This document shows positions 25,696 through 34,143 of a stretch of 64,000 nt of DNA, piece after piece. A program made the translations under genes and the position numbers. The notes beneath the pieces were generated by a model that saw only the letters and a program-made list of their open reading frames with translations, had not been told where the DNA came from and made no database searches. The DNA lies in NCBI GenBank assembly GCA_947625125.1, contig CANQNF010000005.1, positions 50,745 through 114,744 on the forward strand. The letters run 5' to 3'. Within the stretch, counting starts at the first letter, position 1, and every line of letters begins with the position of its first letter. Source of the DNA: an uncultured Clostridia bacterium. Lineage in GTDB: Bacteria; Bacillota; Clostridia; Oscillospirales; Ruminococcaceae.

Positions 25696-26368
25696 CTGCG
25701 CCTCCTATTACCTCGTCAAAAGCGATGGTGCCGCTGTTTATGTTTATGATGCGGCCGCCGAAGTATTTCACGAGCTCGTGCTGGTGCGTTACCATCATGA
25801 CCGTGGTGCCGCAGGCGTTTATGGCCTTAAGCAGATCGACGATCTCGAAGCTCCTTGCAGGGTCGACGTTTCCGGTGGGCTCGTCGGCGATTATGAGCTG
25901 AGGGTCGTTTACAAGAGCGCGCGCTAACGCCACTCTCTGCTGTTCGCCGCCCGAGAGGTCGTTAGGATATGACTTTGCTTTGTTTGTGAGCCCTACAAGG
26001 GATATGACGTAGGGCACGCGGGTCCTTATGTATCTTGTCGGCGCGTCTATGACCCTGAGGGCAAACGCGACGTTATCGTAAACTGTAAGATTCGGGATCA
26101 GCCGAAAGTCCTGGAAAACCACTCCTATGGTGCGCCTGAGCTTCGGGATCTTTCTCTGCTTGATCTTCGAGAGGTCGAAGCCGTTGACTATCACGTCTCC
26201 CTCGGTGGCGGTTATCTCCCTTAAAATGAGCTTTATGAGCGTAGACTTGCCGGCGCCGTTAGCTCCGACGACAAAGGCGAACTCGCCGTCGTCTATCTTT
26301 AAATTAACGCGGTTGAGGGCGTGCTGACCCGTCGGATATGTATAAGATACTCCTTTGAATTCGACCAT
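25676..26368 (-). CDS. ftsE: Cell-division ATP-binding protein FtsE
   Basis: A 230-residue ABC ATPase. Walker A (GANGAGKST), Q-loop (VVFQDFRL), signature (LSGGEQQRVALARAL), Walker B (LIIADEPTGNVDP) and H-loop (MVTHQHEL) are all intact. It forms a membrane complex with FtsX and drives the M23 hydrolase encoded next. The C-terminal 20 bases overlap ftsX, a common arrangement. The stop of the PucR-type regulator lies 24 bases upstream of its ATG, so these genes are probably one transcript. Confidence 0.96.
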   Translation of the reverse strand: MVEFKGVSYTYPTGQHALNRVNLKIDDGEFAFVVGANGAGKSTLIKLILREITATEGDVIVNGFDLSKIKQRKIPKLRRTIGVVFQDFRLIPNLTVYDNVAFALRVIDAPTRYIRTRVPYVISLVGLTNKAKSYPNDLSGGEQQRVALARALVNDPQLIIADEPTGNVDPARSFEIVDLLKAINACGTTVMMVTHQHELVKYFGGRIININSGTIAFDEVIGGADESQQL

Positions 26369-26392
26369 TTATACTCCTTTCGGGATTTGGCC

Positions 26393-27472
26393 TCAATACT
26401 TGGTGGGTTCGGAAGAAAGATATTTCTTGACCATGAGGGCTATCTTGAAGATGATGGCGTGGTCGAACTCCCTGAGGTCGAGGCCGGTTAGCTTTTTGAT
26501 TTTTTCAAGACGGTAGACAAGCGTGTTTCTGTGCACGAACAGCTTGCGGGAGGTCTCCGACACATTCAGATTGTTCTCGAAGAACTTCTGGATGGTGAAA
26601 AGCGTCTCCTGATCGAGCGACTCGATGGAACCTTTCTTGAACACTTCTTTTAAGAACGTATCGCAAAGCGTTGTGGGAAGATGGTATATAAGCCTTGCGA
26701 TGCCTAAATTCTCATAGCTGATTATTGTCTTGTCGGTGTCGAACACCTTTCCGACCTCAAGCGCTATCTGAGCTTCCTTGAACGATACCGCGAGCGCTCT
26801 TACGTTGTCGACGACTGTGCCGATGCCGACGTTCACGCGGGTGTAGAACTCGCTCGAAAGGGTGTCGGCGATGGAGAACGCGAGCTTTTCAAGGTCTGCA
26901 AGGTCGATGTTCTGTCTTACCTCCTTGATGAGGACGATGTCCGTCTCGGAGGTGGTAAAGACGAAGTCCTTGTTCTTGTCGGGGAAGAGGTTTTGTATGA
27001 CGTCAAAGGCGGAGACGTCGTTTGAGGACACTATGCGTATCAGCAAAACGACACGGTGAGCTTCGTTGTTGAAGTGAAGCTCTCTCGCCTTGACCATTAT
27101 ATCCCCCGGCAGGATGTTGTCCAAAACGACGTTCTTGACGAAGTTGGTGCGGTCGTACTTCTCGTCGTAGAACTGCTGAAGATTCGCAAGCGATACGCAG
27201 AGAATAGACGCGGTCTTATAGGCGGCCTCGTCGGTTCCCTCGACAAACACCGCAAACTCGTGCTTGCTGCCGAAAGGCTTATAGGTGTAGCCGTCGCGGA
27301 CAAAATAGTCGAAAGTCTCGTTTAGATCAAGCGAGACAAATTCGTTTGACGCTCCGACCTTGGAAGGGTCGCTGCACGCTATCACCACCGCCGTCTCGTC
27401 GACGACTCCGATCTCACAGCCGACCGTTTCGCTCATCTGGTGCACAATACCTTGGAAAAATCTGTTAGGCAT
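26393..27472 (-). CDS. PucR/CdaR-type helix-turn-helix regulator
   Basis: A 359-residue protein from ATG 27472 (GGGAG upstream). The N-terminal part is a GAF-like sensing region (MSETVGCEIGVVDETAVVIA). A middle GGDEF-like fold typical of CdaR regulators follows. The C-terminus carries the PucR HTH (LNVSETSRKLFVHRNTLVYRLEKIKKLTGLDLREF). Such proteins commonly answer metabolites such as sugar diacids or purines. It is encoded directly before ftsE, an unexpected neighbour, and may control the cell-wall operon or simply share its promoter. The effector is unknown. Confidence 0.88.
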   Translation of the reverse strand: MPNRFFQGIVHQMSETVGCEIGVVDETAVVIACSDPSKVGASNEFVSLDLNETFDYFVRDGYTYKPFGSKHEFAVFVEGTDEAAYKTASILCVSLANLQQFYDEKYDRTNFVKNVVLDNILPGDIMVKARELHFNNEAHRVVLLIRIVSSNDVSAFDVIQNLFPDKNKDFVFTTSETDIVLIKEVRQNIDLADLEKLAFSIADTLSSEFYTRVNVGIGTVVDNVRALAVSFKEAQIALEVGKVFDTDKTIISYENLGIARLIYHLPTTLCDTFLKEVFKKGSIESLDQETLFTIQKFFENNLNVSETSRKLFVHRNTLVYRLEKIKKLTGLDLREFDHAIIFKIALMVKKYLSSEPTKY

Positions 27473-27748
27473 ATTTCTATCTCCCTGCAAAAAAATTTTT
27501 CTGATACCTTCTGAAGCTGTCCGGCTGGGGCCGGTACGCCTTTCGGACAAAAACGCCGCTAAATAACGATGATATTTGTTCTTTAGAATTATATCATTAT
27601 TTTTTGCGGGATGTGTTAATAAAGTGTGAATTCGTCTAAAAAAATTACTCTTTTTTTATACAAGATTACCAAGACGGAAATTTTAGCTTTTTTTCGGGCC
27701 GAAATTTGGTCAAAAATAGCCAATAATTTGAGCGCGCAGGGGGATGAT
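27473..27748. other. Intergenic region upstream of the PucR-type gene
   Basis: About 275 bases, AT-rich compared with the surroundings. A minus-strand TATAAT near 27590 has no good -35 at 17 bases and might be the operon's promoter. I see no gene, tRNA or repeat in it. Confidence 0.35.
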
Positions 27749-27785
27749 AAAAAAATACCGCCGGAGAAACCCCCGACGGATTTTC
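27749..27785 (-). terminator. Terminator of ptsH
   Basis: CCGACGG (27773-27779) pairs with CCGCCGG (27758-27764) through one G-T wobble on the minus strand, followed by seven T residues. Confidence 0.7.
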
Positions 27786-27802
27786 GGTTATTTATCTCTT
27801 AA

Positions 27803-28075
27803 TTACTTCGCTTCCTCGCTGAACTCGCTGTCAACAAGGTTTACAAGGCTCGAAACAGCGGTTTCCTCGTCGGCTCCGTCGGCGATGATGCGAATTCCGG
27901 TGCCGCCTATGATACCGAGAGAGAGGACGCCGAGAAGGCTCTTGCCGTTGACTCTGCGCTCTTCCTTTTCGACCCAGATGGACGACTTGAACTCGTTAGC
28001 TTTCTGGATAAAGAAAGTCGCCGGACGTGCGTGAAGACCGATCTGATTCTTGACTACTACATCTTTTACGAACAT
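27803..28075 (-). CDS. ptsH: Phosphocarrier protein HPr
   Basis: A 90-residue HPr. His15 in GLHARPA is the site phosphorylated by enzyme I, and Ser46 in VNGKSLLGVLSLG is the site of HPr kinase in Gram-positive catabolite control, so it can serve both sugar transport and CcpA regulation. It is not the His-less Crh type. It is a single gene, not joined to ptsI, with a strong promoter and an unusually structured leader of about 125 bases. Confidence 0.96.
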   Translation of the reverse strand: MFVKDVVVKNQIGLHARPATFFIQKANEFKSSIWVEKEERRVNGKSLLGVLSLGIIGGTGIRIIADGADEETAVSSLVNLVDSEFSEEAK

Positions 28076-28205
28076 AACATACTCTCCGTTTCAAAAATTG
28101 TACCCACACTTTTTCCCGGCCGTATACCGGGAAACGGCAGTTACTGTCAGGCCGGAAGCCCTCTCGGGAGTCATTCCCGAAAAGGCCGTTTGACCCGATT
28201 GCCTA
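28076..28205 (-). promoter_or_regulatory. Structured 5' leader of ptsH
   Basis: On the minus strand AAACGGC (28185-28191) pairs with GCCGTTT (28132-28138). These enclose CGGGA...TCCCG and further short stems, forming a multibranch fold. A second hairpin, TTCCCGG...CCGGGAA (28113-28133), overlaps it by two bases and would compete or stack. There is no T-run terminator. It may be a cis-acting RNA; no known riboswitch class is recognised. Confidence 0.45.
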
Positions 28206-28210
28206 TGCTT

Positions 28211-28239
28211 AGTATATCGGGATTTTGCGCTTTAGTCAA
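28211..28239 (-). promoter_or_regulatory. Promoter of ptsH
   Basis: Minus-strand TTGACT (28234-28239), 17 bases, TATACT (28211-28216). Transcription would start near 28203. Confidence 0.8.
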
Positions 28240-28377
28240 CGGACAAATGCGGCGAAATTTGAGTTTTGGGCAAAATTTCTGCTTATTGATTAGTGCCGCA
28301 CAAATTTATCACTTTAGTTTTGTTAAATTTGCACGATTATTTTTAGCGTTTAGAAGCATAATGACGAAAACCCGGTT

Positions 28378-29139
28378 TCACTGAAAATCCAAAAAAACTG
28401 GCATATCCTCATATTTCGCCTTTATCTCGGATAAATATGCTCTGTCCGCGTCGCTCAGAGGAGCGGTCTCCAAAAGCTCGGGTCTTTTAAGATATGTCTC
28501 CTCCAAAGACTTTTCGCGGCGCCATTTTAAGATGTTCGCATGGTGTCCCGAGGTAAGTATTTCCGGCACCTCCATGCCCTCCCAGACCTGCGGTTTGGTG
28601 TATTGCGGGTACTCCAGCAGCCCGCTGTAGTGGCTCTCGTCGATGAAGCAGTCGGCCTGGGAAAGAGTGCCGTCAAGAAGCCTCACGACCCCGTCGGCAA
28701 GTATCATCGCCGGTAGCTCTCCCCCGGTCAGGACAAAATCGCCGATTGATATTTCCTCAGCTTCCATTTTTTCGAGGACTCTCTGGTCGACGCCCTCGTA
28801 ATGCCCGCAGAGAATAAAGAGGTCCTCCCCTTTTTCGGCAAATTCCTTGAGTATCTGCTGGTTGAGGACTCTCCCCCTCGGCGACATGTAGACGACCCTC
28901 GGCCTGCGGCCATCGGTGACCGCTTTAAAGCACTGCCAGATGGGCTCCGCCATCAAAAGCATCCCCTGGCGCTCGGAATAGGGCGTGTCGTCGACGCGAT
29001 GGTGCTTGTCGAAGGCATAGTCGCGTATCTGGTGGCAGTAAAGCTCGAAAACGCCCTTGTTTCGGGCTCTGCCGACGATAGACTGCCCAAGATACGTTTC
29101 GCATATCTCCGGGAAAAGAGTAGCTATGTCAATCCTCAT
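28378..29139 (-). CDS. trmD: tRNA (guanine-N1-)-methyltransferase TrmD
   Basis: A 253-residue enzyme that methylates G37 of tRNAs next to the anticodon and so prevents frameshifting. Family motifs: RIDIATLFPEI at the start, YGxxP-type DTPYSERQGMLLMAEPIW, CGHYEGVDQRV (SAM knot), and SIGDFVLTGGELPAM. The ATG at 29139 lies within the end of rimM and has GGAGGGG before it. It closes the ylxM-ffh-rpsP-khpA-rimM-trmD group; rplS, which often comes next, is absent here. Confidence 0.97.
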   Translation of the reverse strand: MRIDIATLFPEICETYLGQSIVGRARNKGVFELYCHQIRDYAFDKHHRVDDTPYSERQGMLLMAEPIWQCFKAVTDGRRPRVVYMSPRGRVLNQQILKEFAEKGEDLFILCGHYEGVDQRVLEKMEAEEISIGDFVLTGGELPAMILADGVVRLLDGTLSQADCFIDESHYSGLLEYPQYTKPQVWEGMEVPEILTSGHHANILKWRREKSLEETYLKRPELLETAPLSDADRAYLSEIKAKYEDMPVFLDFQ

Positions 29140-29635
29140 CAAAAAGCCCCTCCATCTTATAGATCTCCATTTTTCCGCCCTCGACGTCGGTCTTAAGTAT
29201 CACCGACGGGACCGCCGGAACGTAGAAATTTTTGTCATTTTTTGATATTTCATACACATCGTTCGCGCCCGTGGGCAGAACGTCGGTAAGCCTGCCGAGG
29301 GGCTCCCCGGTCTCGGAAAAGCACTCAAGCCCGATGAGGTCCTGTATGAAATAGCTGCCCTCCGGAAGCTTTAAATCGTTTCTGTCTGCGCAAAGTATCA
29401 GATTGCGAAGCTTTTGGGCGGCCTCGGGGGTATCGGCGCCCTTAAGCTTTATAGTCACCATGCTCTCGCCTTTCGGGCGGGCATGCTCAAGCTCGTATTT
29501 TTTTGAACCGTCCCGCGAATAGAGCGTGCCGAGGCCGCATATATCGGACGGAGAATCGCACCACGCCTGGGCGTTGACCTCGCCCTTTATGCCGTGGACG
29601 GATACTATCTTTAATATTTCAAGGTATTTTTTCAT
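29129..29635 (-). CDS. rimM: 16S rRNA processing protein RimM
   Basis: A 168-residue ribosome-maturation factor that binds ribosomal protein S19 and helps assemble the 30S head. The N-terminal beta-barrel begins LEILKIVSVHGIKGEVNAQ, and the PRC-like C-terminal domain contains YFIQDLIGLECFSETGEPLGRLTDVL and NDVYEI. It overlaps trmD by 11 bases. A terminator-like hairpin stands between it and khpA, so its level may depend on read-through. Confidence 0.96.
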   Translation of the reverse strand: MKKYLEILKIVSVHGIKGEVNAQAWCDSPSDICGLGTLYSRDGSKKYELEHARPKGESMVTIKLKGADTPEAAQKLRNLILCADRNDLKLPEGSYFIQDLIGLECFSETGEPLGRLTDVLPTGANDVYEISKNDKNFYVPAVPSVILKTDVEGGKMEIYKMEGLFDED

Positions 29636-29651
29636 GGCGCTCCTAAATCAT

Positions 29652-29690
29652 AAAAAACGCGGCTCCCGTTCGCACAGAAGCCGCAGCCTT
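29652..29690 (-). terminator. Terminator-like hairpin between khpA and rimM
   Basis: On the minus strand GCGGCTTC pairs with GGGAGCCGC and is followed at once by six T residues (29652-29657). It splits the ribosomal gene group into rpsP-khpA and rimM-trmD. Confidence 0.7.
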
Positions 29691-29721
29691 CAGGCTTTAA
29701 CAAACCCGGTTAGCAAGTTAT

Positions 29722-29955
29722 TCAGTCGATCTCGACCATGATGTCCTGGCCGGCCTTGGCGGCGGCGGAGCGCATCAGCGTTCTGATGGCCTTGGCTATC
29801 CTGCCCTGCTTGCCGATAACTCTGCCCATATCGTCGGGAGCAACATGGAGGTGATAAACTATAACTCCCTCCTCGTTGGGTTCGTCAACGGCTACCTCGA
29901 CGGCGTTCTTGTCGTCGACAAGTCCCGCCGCAATGTTTCTTAAAAGCTCTGTCAT
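29722..29955 (-). CDS. khpA: KH-domain RNA-binding protein KhpA
   Basis: A 77-residue single KH-domain protein. The RNA-binding GxxG loop is seen in GRVIGKQGRIAKAIRTL. In Gram-positive bacteria KhpA works with KhpB/Jag as a small-RNA chaperone and affects cell-wall growth. It is encoded 59 bases after rpsP, its usual place. Confidence 0.95.
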   Translation of the reverse strand: MTELLRNIAAGLVDDKNAVEVAVDEPNEEGVIVYHLHVAPDDMGRVIGKQGRIAKAIRTLMRSAAAKAGQDIMVEID

Positions 29956-30014
29956 TTTTTCTTACCTGTTCCCCGTCTCGGGGAAATCCTTTCCATAATG
30001 TGTGAATGTGCGGA

Positions 30015-30254
30015 TCAAAGCACGCCGTTTTTCTTTAATAAAGCTTTAACGGTCTCGGTCGGCTGAGCGCCTGTGGATATCCATTTACGGACCTTTTCGG
30101 CGTCGACCTTGAAAGAAGCGGGCTCAACGGTGGGGTCATAGTAGCCTATTTCCTCGATGAAGCGGCCGTCTCTCGGATAACGGGAATCAGCGACGACTAT
30201 CCTGTAAAACGGGTCCTTCTTGGCGCCTATTCTCCTGAGTCTTATCTTTACCAT
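30015..30254 (-). CDS. rpsP: 30S ribosomal protein S16
   Basis: A 79-residue ribosomal protein of the small subunit. The start [25 protein letters not shown] (only partly quoted by its first twenty residues in family keys) and [12 protein letters not shown] are diagnostic. AGGTG precedes the ATG. It lies between ffh and khpA. Confidence 0.98.
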   Translation of the reverse strand: MVKIRLRRIGAKKDPFYRIVVADSRYPRDGRFIEEIGYYDPTVEPASFKVDAEKVRKWISTGAQPTETVKALLKKNGVL

Positions 30255-30353
30255 GCAAATTCACCTCCAGTCGCATTTCAAAGCGCCTGCGGTCAAAGCC
30301 CCGCGGTACGCTGTAATTGTCGAATTATGTTTATGGGTCATGCCCGTAAAACC

Positions 30354-31727
30354 TTACTTCATATTTTCGAGCTCTTTCATGAAGTCTTTCGGCATCCCCG
30401 GGATAAATCTGCGGCGTTTGCCCTTGCCGTTTCTGCCGGAGCCGGTTATGCCCATCTGCTTCATCATCTTCTGCATCTGCTCGAACTGCCTAAGCAGCCT
30501 GTTCACGTCCTCCACCCTCGTGCCGCTTCCGGCCGCTATCCTGCGCTTTCTTGAGGGGTTTATAAGGGAGGGCTTTGCGCGCTCGGCCGGGGTCATTGAA
30601 AGTATCATGGCCTCCGTCCTCGGCAGCTGCTTCTCATCTATCTGGCTTTCGTCTATCTTATTCGCGCCCGGCATCATTGCAAGGATAGACCTTACCGAGC
30701 CCATCTTTTTTATCTGCTTCATCTGGTCTAAAAGATCGTTCAAATCGAACCCGCCGCTCTCAAGCTTTTTCGCCATCTTCTCGGCGTCGCGCTCGTCAAG
30801 CGTGTTCTGGGCCTTTTCGATGAGGGAGAGCACGTCGCCCATTCCCAAGATCCTCGAAGCCATCCTCTCGGGATGGAACGGCTCGAAGTCGTCAAGTTTT
30901 TCGCCGGTGCCGACGAATTTTATCGGCTTGCCGGTCGCCGCCAAAACCGAGAGCGCCGCTCCGCCTCTTGTGTCGGAGTCAAGCTTTGTGAGGATGACGC
31001 TGTCGATGCCTATCTCGTTGTCGAAAGTCGTCGCAACGTTCACGGCCTCCTGGCCGGTCATGGCGTCCACGACGAGGATTATCTCGGACGGCTCGGTCAG
31101 CTCTTTTAAATCCTTGAGCTCCGCCATCAGCTCCTCGTCGATCTGCAAACGTCCGGCGGTATCGATTATGACGATGTCGTTGCCGTGGTCCTTGGCATGC
31201 TTAAGTCCCTCTTTTGCAATCGTGCGGGGGTCTATCTGACCCATCTCAAAAACAGGGACCTCGGCCTTTTCGCCGACTATCTTCAGCTGATCTATAGCCG
31301 CAGGACGGTAAACGTCGCAGCCTATGAGCAGCGGACGGCGGTCCATGCCCTTAAAATACTTGGCGAGCTTGGCCGCATGAGTGGTCTTACCGCTTCCCTG
31401 CAAGCCGCACATCATGATGACGCAAGGCGGTTTGGAGGGGAAATTTATCTTGGTGTTCGATTCGCCCATCAGGCTGACGAGTTCCTCGTTTACTATCTTG
31501 ATGACCTGCTGGGCAGGGGTAAGGCTCTCCAAGACCTCTGAGCCTACGCAGCGCTCGGTGAGCTTTGCGACAAAGTCCTTGACGACCTTGTAGCTTACGT
31601 CCGCCTCCAAAAGCGCCATCCGCACCTCTCTCATGCAGGACTTGACGTCGGCTTCGGAAAGCTTGCCGCGGTTCTTGAGCCTTTTAAATACGCCTGAGAG
31701 TTTCTCGGAAAGTCCCTCAAAAGCCAA
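30354..31727 (-). CDS. ffh: Signal recognition particle protein Ffh
   Basis: A 457-residue SRP54 GTPase that with 4.5S/scRNA brings signal-sequence proteins to the membrane. An N-terminal helical domain precedes the G domain, with GLQGSGKTTHAAKLAKY (G1), DTAGR (G3) and TKLDSDTRGGAAL (G4). The Met-rich M domain ends with FEQMQKMMKQMGITGSG, which binds the signal peptide and RNA. It follows ylxM by 31 bases, the standard Firmicute pair. Confidence 0.98.
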   Translation of the reverse strand: MAFEGLSEKLSGVFKRLKNRGKLSEADVKSCMREVRMALLEADVSYKVVKDFVAKLTERCVGSEVLESLTPAQQVIKIVNEELVSLMGESNTKINFPSKPPCVIMMCGLQGSGKTTHAAKLAKYFKGMDRRPLLIGCDVYRPAAIDQLKIVGEKAEVPVFEMGQIDPRTIAKEGLKHAKDHGNDIVIIDTAGRLQIDEELMAELKDLKELTEPSEIILVVDAMTGQEAVNVATTFDNEIGIDSVILTKLDSDTRGGAALSVLAATGKPIKFVGTGEKLDDFEPFHPERMASRILGMGDVLSLIEKAQNTLDERDAEKMAKKLESGGFDLNDLLDQMKQIKKMGSVRSILAMMPGANKIDESQIDEKQLPRTEAMILSMTPAERAKPSLINPSRKRRIAAGSGTRVEDVNRLLRQFEQMQKMMKQMGITGSGRNGKGKRRRFIPGMPKDFMKELENMK

Positions 31728-31758
31728 GTTTACTCACTCCTCCCGTATCTAAAACGGC

Positions 31759-32121
31759 TCAGCCCCGGCCGTTTTCTATTGCGGATTTTATCCGCTCGAG
31801 CTTTTCAATAACGCTCTTTGTGGTAGTATAGGAGCGGCAGTCCCGGATTATTCCGTCGCAGCCCTCCTTGACGATGTCAAGAAGCCTGTCGTATTTTTCG
31901 ATGAGCTTGCTCACGCCTATCTTTTCATCGAGCTCCGTCAGGGTCTCTTCTCCGCGCTTGATGGCGTCTCTCACGCCCTGGCGGGAGATCTCGGCCTCCT
32001 CGGCGATCTCGGAGAGGGATAAATCCTCGTTGTAATACAGCTCGAGCATATCCCGCTGTTTATCGGTAAGAACGCCGCCGTAAATGTCGAGCAGCGAGGA
32101 GAATTTAAGATCCTTTGCCAC
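31759..32121 (-). CDS. ylxM: YlxM-type HTH protein, Ffh partner
   Basis: A 120-residue DNA-binding-like protein starting with GTG at 32121 after GGGAGGG; a longer in-frame extension would begin inside the promoter. The helix-turn-helix of sigma-70 region-4 type reads LSLSEIAEEAEISRQGVRDAIKRGEETL. YlxM proteins are encoded before ffh and are thought to modulate the signal recognition particle; their exact role is not settled. It has its own strong promoter. Confidence 0.92.
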   Translation of the reverse strand: MAKDLKFSSLLDIYGGVLTDKQRDMLELYYNEDLSLSEIAEEAEISRQGVRDAIKRGEETLTELDEKIGVSKLIEKYDRLLDIVKEGCDGIIRDCRSYTTTKSVIEKLERIKSAIENGRG

Positions 32122-32197
32122 AATATCACCCTCCCGAACTATCGGCGCACCACAAAATGTCGTGCCAAATGTAAAGTCAATTTGCTTTACAGGGTAT

Positions 32198-32226
32198 ATT
32201 ATATACCATTTGCCGCAACTTGTCAA
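32198..32226 (-). promoter_or_regulatory. Promoter of the ylxM-ffh group
   Basis: Minus-strand TTGACA (32221-32226), 17 bases, TATAAT (32198-32203). Confidence 0.82.
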
Positions 32227-32288
32227 GGGGTTGAAGAAAATTTTTTGAAAAATATACTTTTTGTAATATTTTGGGGAGGGAGAAGCGC

Positions 32289-32330
32289 AAAAAAGCGCCG
32301 GCGTGGAAAAAGCTCGGCGCTTTGATTTTT
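32289..32330 (-). terminator. Terminator of hisS-aspS
   Basis: On the minus strand AAAGCGCCG (32315-32323) pairs with CGGCGCTTT (32292-32300), then T residues. Confidence 0.78.
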
Positions 32331-32337
32331 GGGGCTC

Positions 32338-34110
32338 TTACTCCCCTTTTACAATCTTAATATGCAGCTCCTCCAGCTGCTTTTCGTCGACCGGGGAGGG
32401 GCAGCCGCTCATAAGCTCGCTCGCGTTCTGTACCTTCGGAAACGCCACTACGTCCCTGAGATTGTCCGCGTCGCACAAAAGCATCGAAATCCTGTCCAGA
32501 CCGAGACCCATTCCGCCATGCGGGGGCGCGCCGTACTTATACGCGTCGACTAAGAACCCGAACTTAGCCTCTATTTCCTCGTCCGTCATGCCGAGCGCCT
32601 CGAACATCCTGTTCTGAAGCTCGGGGTCGGTTATTCTCATCGAGCCCGAGCAGAGCTCTGTCCCGTTCATAACGAGGTCGAAAGCCGTCGCCCTTACCTT
32701 TTCGGGGTCGGTGTCGAGGTAGTCGAGGCACTCCTCAAGCGGCATGGTGAACGGATGGTGAGCCGCTTCCCACTCGCCGGTGTCCTCGTTGAACTCGAAG
32801 AACGGCATCTCGACTATCCACACAAGATTGAACTTGTCGGCGGGGATAATGTCAAGTTTTTTGGCGCATATCTGCCTTAAAGCCCCGAGGACCGTGCAGA
32901 CGGTCTTTTTGCGGTCTGCGCAGATAAGTACCACGTCGCCTTTTTCTGCACCGACGTTTTTAAGAAGCTCGGAGAGCTCGCCGTCCTTTAAAAATTTTGC
33001 AAAGGAACAATTCGGCTCGTCCTCTATCCACCTTACATACGCAAGGCCCTTGGCGCCTATTCCCTTGGCGTGCTCAGTCAGCTTGTCGATTTCTTTTCTT
33101 GTGTAGACCGTCGCGCCGTTTTTGACGACGATGGCTCTGACTGTGCCGCCTGACGATACCGCGTCCTTAAAGACGGAAAAATCGGTCTTTGCTGCAAAGT
33201 CGGAGATATCCTGTATCTCCATGCCGTAGCGGGTGTCGGGCTTGTCGGTGCCGTAACGGTTCATTGAATCCGCAAACGTCAGCCTCGGAAGCGGGGTCTC
33301 GATATCTACGCCTTTTATCTCCTTAAACAGCCTTTTTACCCAGCCCTCCGCCATTTTTCGGATATCCTCCTCGTTGACAAAGGACATTTCGAGGTCGATT
33401 TGGGTAAATTCGGGCTGGCGGTCGGCTCTTAAGTCCTCGTCGCGGAAGCAGCGGGCAAGCTGGATATATCTGTCAAATCCTGCGACCATCAAAAGCTGCT
33501 TATAGATTTGGGGAGACTGCGGCAGGGCATAGAATTTTCCGTCGTGAATCCTTGACGGCACCAAATAGTCCCTCGCGCCCTCTGGGGTCGACTTCATCAT
33601 CATCGGGGTCTCGATTTCGATGAATCCGTTTTCATAGAAATACTGCCGTGTGACCTGAGCTATTTTGTGGCGGGTCAGGATGTTTTTGGTCAGCTTCTGG
33701 CTCCTCAAATCAAGGTAGCGGTATTTTAACTTCAGTTCGTCGTTCACTTTGTCGGAATTTGACACCTCAAACGGCGTGGTCTGGGCCTTGGAGAGGATCT
33801 TCAGCTCCGTCACCTTGATCTCCACCGTGCCGGTCGGGATGTCCTTGTTTATGCTCTCCCTCGGGGAGACGTCGCCCCTCGCCATCAGCACATACTCGTT
33901 TCTTACCGTCGCAGCCTTTTCAAAGAGCTCCCGGTCGGTATAATCCCCGAAAGCGAGCTGGACGATGCCGGTGCGGTCTCTTAAATCGATGAAAATAAGA
34001 TTTCCGAGGTTTCTTATCTTCTGGACGAATCCGCAGACCACCACCTCGCAGGGGGTAAGCGGAATTTCGGCGCAGTAGTGCGTTCTTCTTAAATTTCCCA
34101 TTGTATCCAT
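32338..34110 (-). CDS. aspS: Aspartyl-tRNA synthetase
   Basis: A 590-residue class II synthetase of the bacterial type. The N-terminal OB-fold anticodon domain contains GFVQKIRNLGNLIFIDLRDR. Motif 2 is seen in RYIQLARCFRDEDLRADRQPEFTQID, and motif 3 in GLGLDRISMLLC near the C-terminus. A GAD domain is inserted. Whether it charges Asp only or also Asn tRNA cannot be told. It follows hisS by 33 bases and shares the T-box leader upstream of hisS. Confidence 0.97.
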   Translation of the reverse strand: MDTMGNLRRTHYCAEIPLTPCEVVVCGFVQKIRNLGNLIFIDLRDRTGIVQLAFGDYTDRELFEKAATVRNEYVLMARGDVSPRESINKDIPTGTVEIKVTELKILSKAQTTPFEVSNSDKVNDELKLKYRYLDLRSQKLTKNILTRHKIAQVTRQYFYENGFIEIETPMMMKSTPEGARDYLVPSRIHDGKFYALPQSPQIYKQLLMVAGFDRYIQLARCFRDEDLRADRQPEFTQIDLEMSFVNEEDIRKMAEGWVKRLFKEIKGVDIETPLPRLTFADSMNRYGTDKPDTRYGMEIQDISDFAAKTDFSVFKDAVSSGGTVRAIVVKNGATVYTRKEIDKLTEHAKGIGAKGLAYVRWIEDEPNCSFAKFLKDGELSELLKNVGAEKGDVVLICADRKKTVCTVLGALRQICAKKLDIIPADKFNLVWIVEMPFFEFNEDTGEWEAAHHPFTMPLEECLDYLDTDPEKVRATAFDLVMNGTELCSGSMRITDPELQNRMFEALGMTDEEIEAKFGFLVDAYKYGAPPHGGMGLGLDRISMLLCDADNLRDVVAFPKVQNASELMSGCPSPVDEKQLEELHIKIVKGE

Positions 34111-34143
34111 GATTTTTCTGCTCCTTTATATATTAAATATCTG

